A stretch of DNA of 64,000 nucleotides, from positions 62,001 to 126,000 of the forward strand of contig NZ_QIBY01000002.1 in assembly GCF_003725335.1 (NCBI RefSeq). The letters run 5' to 3'. The translations under genes and the position numbers were made by a program. Shown one piece after another: positions 58,721 through 64,000 of this stretch. Origin of the DNA: Parvibacter caecicola. Lineage in GTDB: Bacteria; Actinomycetota; Coriobacteriia; Coriobacteriales; Eggerthellaceae. Position 1 is the stretch's first letter; every line of letters starts with the position of its first letter. The notes beneath the pieces were generated by a model that saw nothing but the letters and a program-made list of their open reading frames with translations, searched no databases and had not been told where the DNA came from.

Positions 58721-61684
58721 TTACTGGGCGTTGCGCAGCGCCTCATCGTAGGTAGGCAGCCACTTCTTCAGGCGCGGGTCGGAGGCATCGCAGATGATGG
58801 GGGTGCCGTCATCGCCACAGGGCACGGGATTGCCGAAGGGGCTGTTCTCGGGCGTGGCCTTGTACACCTTCACGTTGTAGGCGCGCAGGTAAGAAGCGCC
58901 GCACACCGGGTCTTGGTCCTCTTCGCTCACCAGGCAGTTGATGGTAGAAAGCCCATAGCCCTTGTCCGCCTGCTCCAGTTCGGGGAACCACCACTGATGC
59001 TCGCAGTTAATCACGCCCGGCTCGATGCCGTAGTACAAATCGGCGGTTTGGCGAACCTTGCCGCGCGGGCTTTCGATCCACACCCAGTCGCCCTGGGCGA
59101 TGCCCAGCTTCTCGGCGTCGGCGGGGTTGATCTCCACGCGGGGCGCCGGCCACAGCTCGCGGCACCAGGGCAGCTGGCGATGCTCGCTGTGGAAGTACAC
59201 GGGGATGCGGCGGCCGGTGGTCATGAGGAACGGCCATTCCTCGGTAATGGAGGGGTTCGCCAGCTCAGTCTCGGGCGCCGGCTCCCAGCTGGGAAGGTTA
59301 AAGCGCCCATCCGGCTCGTAGGTTTCCATTACGGTAGACCAAAGCTCCTGCTTGCGGGTCACCGTTCCAAACCCGCGCTTCATATTCCCAGCAGGAGTGA
59401 GTCCATCTTCCGTCAAAAACCCAGTCTCAAAACGGCGGTACGTTCCCCATCCGTCTGGATTGATCTCGCGGCAATCCCACCAGCCGTGGCTCTGGAACGC
59501 TTCGCGATACTCGGCCCAGGTCATGCCGAAGCCCGCCACCACATCGTCCATCTGACGCTCCACAGTTGGCCAGTACTCCCCTTCCGCAAAACCGGAGAAC
59601 TCGGGGGCATCGGCCCATGTAACGCCCATAGCCTGATAAACATCTGTCACTATCTGCGGATCGAAGCGGCACTCAGCTGGCGGCTCAATGGCGCGACACG
59701 TCGCGCCCATCGCACCTGTTGAGCCTTGCGATACGCGAGGAAAGTCGACTTCCAACCAATGGTATACCGGCAACAGCAAGTCTGCCGCACCCGCCGTTGG
59801 CGTCTTCCACATATCTTGAACCACAAAGAAATCAAGCGAGTTAAGGCCTTGCCAATATTTTGTCGAGTTTGCCTGGTTCATGAATCCAGAAGCCTCACAA
59901 ATGCCTGCACGCACACGATAAGGTTCCCCCTTTACCATAGCGTCGCATACGGCATTCGCATCGGCCCAGTTCATCCACCATCCTAAAGTGGGAATGCGTT
60001 CAACGCCCAAGATCTTATCCGGCCAAACCTCCGGATGAGCCGGCGCGTGTTTTGCCGCAAGCAACGGCTGGGAGTCATCTGGGCGAGTGAAGCGACCTTT
60101 CGTGGGACCGCGGTTGCCCGCCGGAGTATCCCAGTTGCCGGTGATGCCCGCCAGGTTGTCGAAAATGCGGTTGTTCTGAATACCGTTGCACGCATGCTCG
60201 GGCGCCAGACCGTACTGCAAGCCGCCGTTACCGTAGCCGGTGGAGGGGTCAATGCGCGTGGCCCACGTCTTCACCGACTCCTCGATAGTGGCGGCAGGGA
60301 TGCCCGTGATCTGCTCAGTCACATCGAGCGGGAACTCAGCGGCACGAGCAGCATAGTGCTCCCAAACCGGCTTGGCCATATACGTCTGGCCGTCGGCCAG
60401 GGTCACATCGAACTCTCCGTAAAGCGCCGGATCGATGTCGGGATTGAAGGGCGAGGGCTTGGCGATTACGCCCGGCACCGTAAGCTCAGGCAAGTTCGGC
60501 TGAGGATTGGGATAGGTTTCCGTCCACTGAACGTCCGGCTCACCTTCCCACAAGGTGGTTTCGGCATCGTAGTAAGTCAAATGGCCGCTGGCGTCGTTGT
60601 TGTGCAGCGGATGCGCATCATCGGTGCCAGCAAGCTCGTCCCATACCATGAAGCGCATGGGGCTGCCACCCTCCTTAAGGTCGCACTCCTTCAGTAGGCG
60701 CGTAGCCATAGGCTTACCCACATTCCATGCAATCTTCTGAACCATCGGAGCTCCGCCGGAAGGCGCCATTCCCTCGACAACCAGGAAAGGCGCATCTGTC
60801 CAACGCTTCACGTATAAATCATCATAAAGCTGATTTTCAATAATGTAATTGGTCCAGCACAGACCAAGCGCGCCGTCGGTGCCGGGCTTAAGGTAGAGGT
60901 GGATGTCGGCCTCGTGGTTGAGGTTGGTGCGGCGCGGGTCGACGGAGATGTAGGCGTCGGCGGTGTTTGCGATGTCCACCGTCGTGCGGCACGACTCGTC
61001 GTAGTTGGATATCTCGGTTGCGGTGCCCCATTGCACGAACACACGCGGGCGATCGGTGGTGGCCATCCACGATCCCTCATACTCAGATACCATCATGGTT
61101 GCAAAGTGGCGGGGTCCTTTGCATATCTGCCAAGCCGTCACGGCATTAGGCGAGCTAACAAGCTGCACCCATGCAGCATAGGCGTGCTGCGTCCAGATGC
61201 GCGAGGTTCCACCCATAAAGAACATACACTCACCGCCATATTGGTCGATAAGCTCCTGGAACTTAGCAGCAATAGCGGCGTACGCCTCGTCCCAAGTGAT
61301 GCGCGTCCAGCCCGGATCGGCACTGCCCTTGGGGTTGGTGCGCTTCATGGGGTAATACAGCCTATCCGGGTGGTAGGCCGCCTGCATAGAAGCCTGACTC
61401 TTAGAACAGCTGTTGCCCATGGAGTGGAACGCGGTATCCATATCGCCCTCCACCTTCACCGCGCGGCCGTTCTGCACGTACACGTACACGCCGCACTCGT
61501 TCTTGCCGCAGGCGCGGCAGCAGCTGCGCACCCGCTTCACTTCGCCGGCACCGGCGGCGGCCGCAGCGGCGCCATCCCCCTCCGCCAACGCCGTTCCGGC
61601 GACAGCTCCCGACAGCCCCATGGCCGCGCCCGTTACGGCGGCCAGCTGCACGAAGCTTCGGCGAGTCATTGTCTTCAGACTCAT
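58721..61684 (-). CDS. Tat-exported molybdopterin oxidoreductase of the DMSO reductase family
   Basis: 987 residues. Tat signal TRRSFVQLAAVTGAAMGLSG. The [4Fe-4S] site CCRACGKNEC (Cys 56, 59, 64) and SCSKSQAS follow, then DRLYYPMKRTNPKGSADPGWTRITWDEAY. A Cys188 in QICKGPRHF sits at the place of the molybdenum ligand. It ends with the C-terminal bis-MGD binding barrel. Architecture and its divergent membrane LuxR regulator match the large reductase families of Eggerthellaceae, including catechol dehydroxylases. Substrate cannot be told. ATG has GAGGAGGA upstream; an earlier in-frame codon is not used. Confidence 0.92.
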   Translation of the reverse strand: MSLKTMTRRSFVQLAAVTGAAMGLSGAVAGTALAEGDGAAAAAAGAGEVKRVRSCCRACGKNECGVYVYVQNGRAVKVEGDMDTAFHSMGNSCSKSQASMQAAYHPDRLYYPMKRTNPKGSADPGWTRITWDEAYAAIAAKFQELIDQYGGECMFFMGGTSRIWTQHAYAAWVQLVSSPNAVTAWQICKGPRHFATMMVSEYEGSWMATTDRPRVFVQWGTATEISNYDESCRTTVDIANTADAYISVDPRRTNLNHEADIHLYLKPGTDGALGLCWTNYIIENQLYDDLYVKRWTDAPFLVVEGMAPSGGAPMVQKIAWNVGKPMATRLLKECDLKEGGSPMRFMVWDELAGTDDAHPLHNNDASGHLTYYDAETTLWEGEPDVQWTETYPNPQPNLPELTVPGVIAKPSPFNPDIDPALYGEFDVTLADGQTYMAKPVWEHYAARAAEFPLDVTEQITGIPAATIEESVKTWATRIDPSTGYGNGGLQYGLAPEHACNGIQNNRIFDNLAGITGNWDTPAGNRGPTKGRFTRPDDSQPLLAAKHAPAHPEVWPDKILGVERIPTLGWWMNWADANAVCDAMVKGEPYRVRAGICEASGFMNQANSTKYWQGLNSLDFFVVQDMWKTPTAGAADLLLPVYHWLEVDFPRVSQGSTGAMGATCRAIEPPAECRFDPQIVTDVYQAMGVTWADAPEFSGFAEGEYWPTVERQMDDVVAGFGMTWAEYREAFQSHGWWDCREINPDGWGTYRRFETGFLTEDGLTPAGNMKRGFGTVTRKQELWSTVMETYEPDGRFNLPSWEPAPETELANPSITEEWPFLMTTGRRIPVYFHSEHRQLPWCRELWPAPRVEINPADAEKLGIAQGDWVWIESPRGKVRQTADLYYGIEPGVINCEHQWWFPELEQADKGYGLSTINCLVSEEDQDPVCGASYLRAYNVKVYKATPENSPFGNPVPCGDDGTPIICDASDPRLKKWLPTYDEALRNAQ

Positions 61685-62011
61685 TCGTCCTCCTCTTCTC
61701 TGTCCTTCTCCATCATGCATGCGTCATCCGCACGCAGGGGCAAATGCGATGCGCGACGCTTTGGAGGCGACACTGCACCGCATCGCTTGCCCGAGTACTT
61801 CAGGCAAGCAGCAACGGGGAAAGGTTTTGCGGTTTGACCCTGAAAGCCCGCTGCCGGATAAATCGCGTTGGGCTAAAATATCCGTCGGTCTTGCAACAGC
61901 TTTCTTCTTCCTTGAGTCCCCCGTCGCCGGGGAAGATGTTAGGAAGATCCAAGGGGAAACGCCCCTCTGGAAAGCTATGGTTTATGGAGGGAAACCTCCC
62001 ATAGACAATCT
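61685..62011. promoter_or_regulatory. divergent regulatory gap between the molybdoenzyme and LuxR genes
   Basis: 327 bp without a gene. Several hairpins lie in the half next to the LuxR gene. A promoter for the LuxR gene is probable (see entry). CTATGG and CCATAG hexamers recur at 61974, 61999 and 62010. Confidence 0.6.
61834..61862 (+). promoter_or_regulatory. likely promoter of the LuxR gene
   Basis: TTGACC (61834-61839), a 17-base spacer, GATAAA (61857-61862, followed by T). The start of the protein would then lie over 140 bases downstream. Confidence 0.5.
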
Positions 62012-62016
62012 ATGGG
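61998..62016. promoter_or_regulatory. dyad CCCATAG-ACAAT-CTATGGG
   Basis: A perfect 7-bp inverted repeat with 5-base centre, overlapping the first ATG of the LuxR gene. It may be an operator or a stem occluding that ATG. A related imperfect stem (TATGGAGGG/CCTCCCATA) precedes it and shares the right half. Confidence 0.5.
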
Positions 62017-63661
62017 ACAGGCATTTTGCCTGGTTAGAAGTTTAGGGGGAAGAGCAATCGACGCTTCAAGACCAAAAGAACCTGTGTATTTTTTCGGCCT
62101 TCAGATGGACCTCACGGGGCTGGCTTTCCATCTATCGTGGCTATTTCTGTTTCTCTACTCAGCCATTCCCGTTGGCGCTCAACCCGGCGAAACGGCTGAA
62201 GGGGGCTATCTTTCGTCGCTGTATCTGTTTTCCAGTTTTGCCCTCACCGCAACACTTTTAGCGTTCATCCTATTTCGCGGCAAGTCCGAACGGTTGCTTC
62301 AGCGCCACTGGCTTACCACGTTTGGCATTGTCGCCACGACCGCCGGAACCCTTCTGTATTATGCCGCCGCACCTGTTGCTGCCAACGGTTCCCTCCTCGT
62401 CGCCCAAACAAGCGGCTTGCTCACCGGCGTCGGATCGGGCATCATCGCCATGCGATGGGCGTGGGACTTCGGCGGCGTGCCCTCGGCAACTATCATGTCC
62501 AGCGTCCCATCCATCTTGGCCGTTACCGTGGTGTGCTGCGTCACAACGCCGCATCTCCCCCCGCTGTTAGCAGCCGCTATCGTGTCGTTGCTACCCGTAG
62601 CATCTGGCGTTTTCGCGCTGAACGTAATTCGCACCGCCGCCAACGGAAGCAGCCCAAAAGAACCGCTTCCGACAACCGGCTCCGCCCTCAACTCAACCTC
62701 CCCCAGCAGACCGCCCAACGCCCCTGCCGCCCGCTCCATGCTTTTCTACACAGTGCTTTGCGGAGGAATTGCGCTTCTGGGCACCACCTTGGGTATCACC
62801 GGCCAATCAAGCACCTCATTCTTCTCGTTGAGTTCGGTCACCGTGCTGCTCATCAGCGCTGCAGGTGCCATCCTCATAGGCAGCGCCCTTGTGGTTCGCC
62901 GCACTCCGGGCGCGTCGTTTTCCGCCAACCTGTTCGTGCCGTTCATTGTTATCGTGTGCTTTCTGGTGATATTGGCAAGCACTCAGCCCGAACAGGCCAT
63001 TCGCAACGCAGAGTCCGTTGGAAGCGTCTGCCTGGAAACGCTCTTCTTCGCCGTGCTTATTATTGCTGCACGCCGCTTCGCCATGCCCGCTATCACAGTT
63101 TTCGCCGCCGGACGCGTCACCTATGCGCTCTCAAACATTGCTGGTTCTCAGCTTACCGGCCTGTTTGTCGCCGGAGCCTCGTCCGATTCGCTCATCCAGC
63201 TTTCCAGCTTCGCGCTGTTTTTGGGAATCGAGATTATCATGGTAGCGGCTGTCGTCGTGGTGATTTTACCGCGACGAACAAATCGGAAGCTCGCCCACCA
63301 AGAAGGCACCGGCCCTATCGACTATTCCACCCTCCCGAAAGAACCCTTGGGCGCCTCTCTCGCTGACAACCCATCCGAAAACATCCCTCCCGCAAACGCC
63401 GCGTTCGCAAACGACCCTCCCAACCGCGTCCCCTTCCAGGAACGTGTGACCATCTTCTCGCGCGAGTATGGCCTTACCGCACGCGAAGCGGAAGTGGCGA
63501 AACAGCTGCTCATGGGCCACAGCTACGCGCGCATCATGCAGGAGTTGTGCATCGCAGAGGGCACGGTAAATTATCACGCTCGCAACATCTACTCCAAGGC
63601 CGGCGTCCACGGCCGCCAAGAGCTGGTGGAACTGTTCGAGACAAACGACAGCCGAAGCTAG
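62012..63661 (+). CDS. membrane-spanning LuxR-type regulator with about 12 helices
   Basis: 549 residues as drawn. Twelve or so hydrophobic segments fill residues ~35-410 (MFS-like membrane domain). A flexible Pro/Asn-rich linker follows, then a LuxR/GerE helix-turn-helix (LTAREAEVAKQLLMGHSYARIMQELCIAEGTVNYHARNIYSKAGV). This is the Coriobacterial class shown in Eggerthella lenta to sense catechols and induce adjacent dehydroxylases. Divergence from the molybdoenzyme fits that plan. The start is unclear: the first ATG lies in a palindrome without a Shine-Dalgarno, while GTG near 62084 or ATG at 62105 are alternatives. Its stop overlaps that of the next gene. Confidence 0.85.
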   Translation: MGQAFCLVRSLGGRAIDASRPKEPVYFFGLQMDLTGLAFHLSWLFLFLYSAIPVGAQPGETAEGGYLSSLYLFSSFALTATLLAFILFRGKSERLLQRHWLTTFGIVATTAGTLLYYAAAPVAANGSLLVAQTSGLLTGVGSGIIAMRWAWDFGGVPSATIMSSVPSILAVTVVCCVTTPHLPPLLAAAIVSLLPVASGVFALNVIRTAANGSSPKEPLPTTGSALNSTSPSRPPNAPAARSMLFYTVLCGGIALLGTTLGITGQSSTSFFSLSSVTVLLISAAGAILIGSALVVRRTPGASFSANLFVPFIVIVCFLVILASTQPEQAIRNAESVGSVCLETLFFAVLIIAARRFAMPAITVFAAGRVTYALSNIAGSQLTGLFVAGASSDSLIQLSSFALFLGIEIIMVAAVVVVILPRRTNRKLAHQEGTGPIDYSTLPKEPLGASLADNPSENIPPANAAFANDPPNRVPFQERVTIFSREYGLTAREAEVAKQLLMGHSYARIMQELCIAEGTVNYHARNIYSKAGVHGRQELVELFETNDSRS

Positions 63662-64000
63662 AACCAACCGCCCTTGGAAAGCTCCCACAGGTTGCGGCAT
63701 TGGGAAAGCACGCGTTCGGGATCCCAGGCTTGTTGAGAACGCTCGGGGGAGTTGGGGTCTCGGATAATCCAGTTGCCGTCATCGGCCCGACCCGCCACCA
63801 CCACGAAGTGGCCGGTGCTGGTGAAGTCGCCTGGCCCCAGCGTGAGGATGACCGGGTGCCCCGCTTCCAGCGCGGCGTTCACCGAGGCCACGCTCGCAGG
63901 TAGCTCTTGGGAATTCAGCCCCAATTTGGCCGCGCCCTCGGTCATGAGTGTCCAAGTGGTCAGGCCGCTGTCCACGAATCCGTTGTCCTCGCTGAACCGG
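63658..64000 (-). CDS. C39-family peptidase paralogue, cut by right window edge
   Basis: C-terminal ~114 residues only; the start and active-site Cys are outside the window. The piece reads GLTTWTLMTEGAAKLGLNSQELP, HPVILTLGPGDFTSTGHFVVVAG and WIIRDPNSPERSQQAWDPERVLSQCRNLWEL, nearly identical in motifs to the C39 gene at 55052. Catalytic His and Asp are conserved. Its stop shares three bases with the LuxR stop on the other strand (CTAG palindrome). Confidence 0.88.
   Translation of the reverse strand, partial: RFSEDNGFVDSGLTTWTLMTEGAAKLGLNSQELPASVASVNAALEAGHPVILTLGPGDFTSTGHFVVVAGRADDGNWIIRDPNSPERSQQAWDPERVLSQCRNLWELSKGGWF

Noticed and set aside
58721-61684. Naming the molybdoenzyme a specific catechol dehydroxylase or DMSO/arsenate reductase
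   Set aside because: Substrate specificity in this family cannot be told from motifs read by eye; only the neighbourhood suggests dehydroxylase-like control.

Overview
The window is a GC-rich bacterial chromosome segment carrying about 46 protein genes and one tRNA. The mix suggests a strictly anaerobic gut actinobacterium of the Eggerthellaceae (Coriobacteriia). The clues are a Tat-exported molybdopterin oxidoreductase divergent from a membrane-spanning LuxR regulator, a CaiB/acyl-CoA dehydrogenase/FixABCX operon, a PPi-type phosphofructokinase, and Coriobacteria-like housekeeping operons. This is inference from gene content; no marker gene was compared by search.

Positions 1-15600 hold a minus-strand chain recJ-helicase fusion > rel > MBL hydrolase > zinc phospholipase C-like > TRIC-like channel (running off the left edge). 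A VanZ-RDD membrane protein, a 131-bp inverted-repeat element and pfp follow. Next come plus-strand yigZ and a small zincin, then the preQ0/queuosine genes queD-queE-queC-queF on the minus strand. Positions 15600-25500 hold the giant helicase lhr, a ribbon-helix-helix antitoxin with a stub of its toxin, a GNAT enzyme, and the glmU-prs-pth block with an unusually structured 380-bp spacer. Positions 25600-36300 hold copper export (copA) with its repressor csoR and a clear operator, nhaA, hpf-acpP, folC and leuCDB. A Ppx/GppA-like phosphatase, a DUF6440 protein and a membrane HTH regulator follow.

Positions 39100-50500 are the main accessory block. A plus-strand operon encodes a CaiB-type CoA-transferase, MFS carrier, acyl-CoA ligase, acyl-CoA dehydrogenase and FixABCX, followed after a terminator by an NCS1 permease and a MerR regulator. 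Together these look like uptake, CoA activation and reduction (or oxidation) of an unidentified carboxylate with ETF/ferredoxin-linked electron flow. The carnitine hydratase CaiD and transporter CaiT are absent.

Positions 50500-64000 hold a sirtuin, tRNA-Leu, a peptidoglycan-binding protein, a polyprenyl synthase, a DivIC/FtsB-like protein, two C39-peptidase paralogues (one cut by the right edge) and recQ. The last unit is a molybdopterin enzyme, its four-cluster ferredoxin and a divergent 12-helix LuxR regulator, the arrangement known for inducible catechol dehydroxylases of Eggerthella. Small-scale structure includes a family of four 28-bp palindromic repeats with compensatory changes (one inside copA), a leader ORF with a terminator before hpf, and several operator-like dyads.
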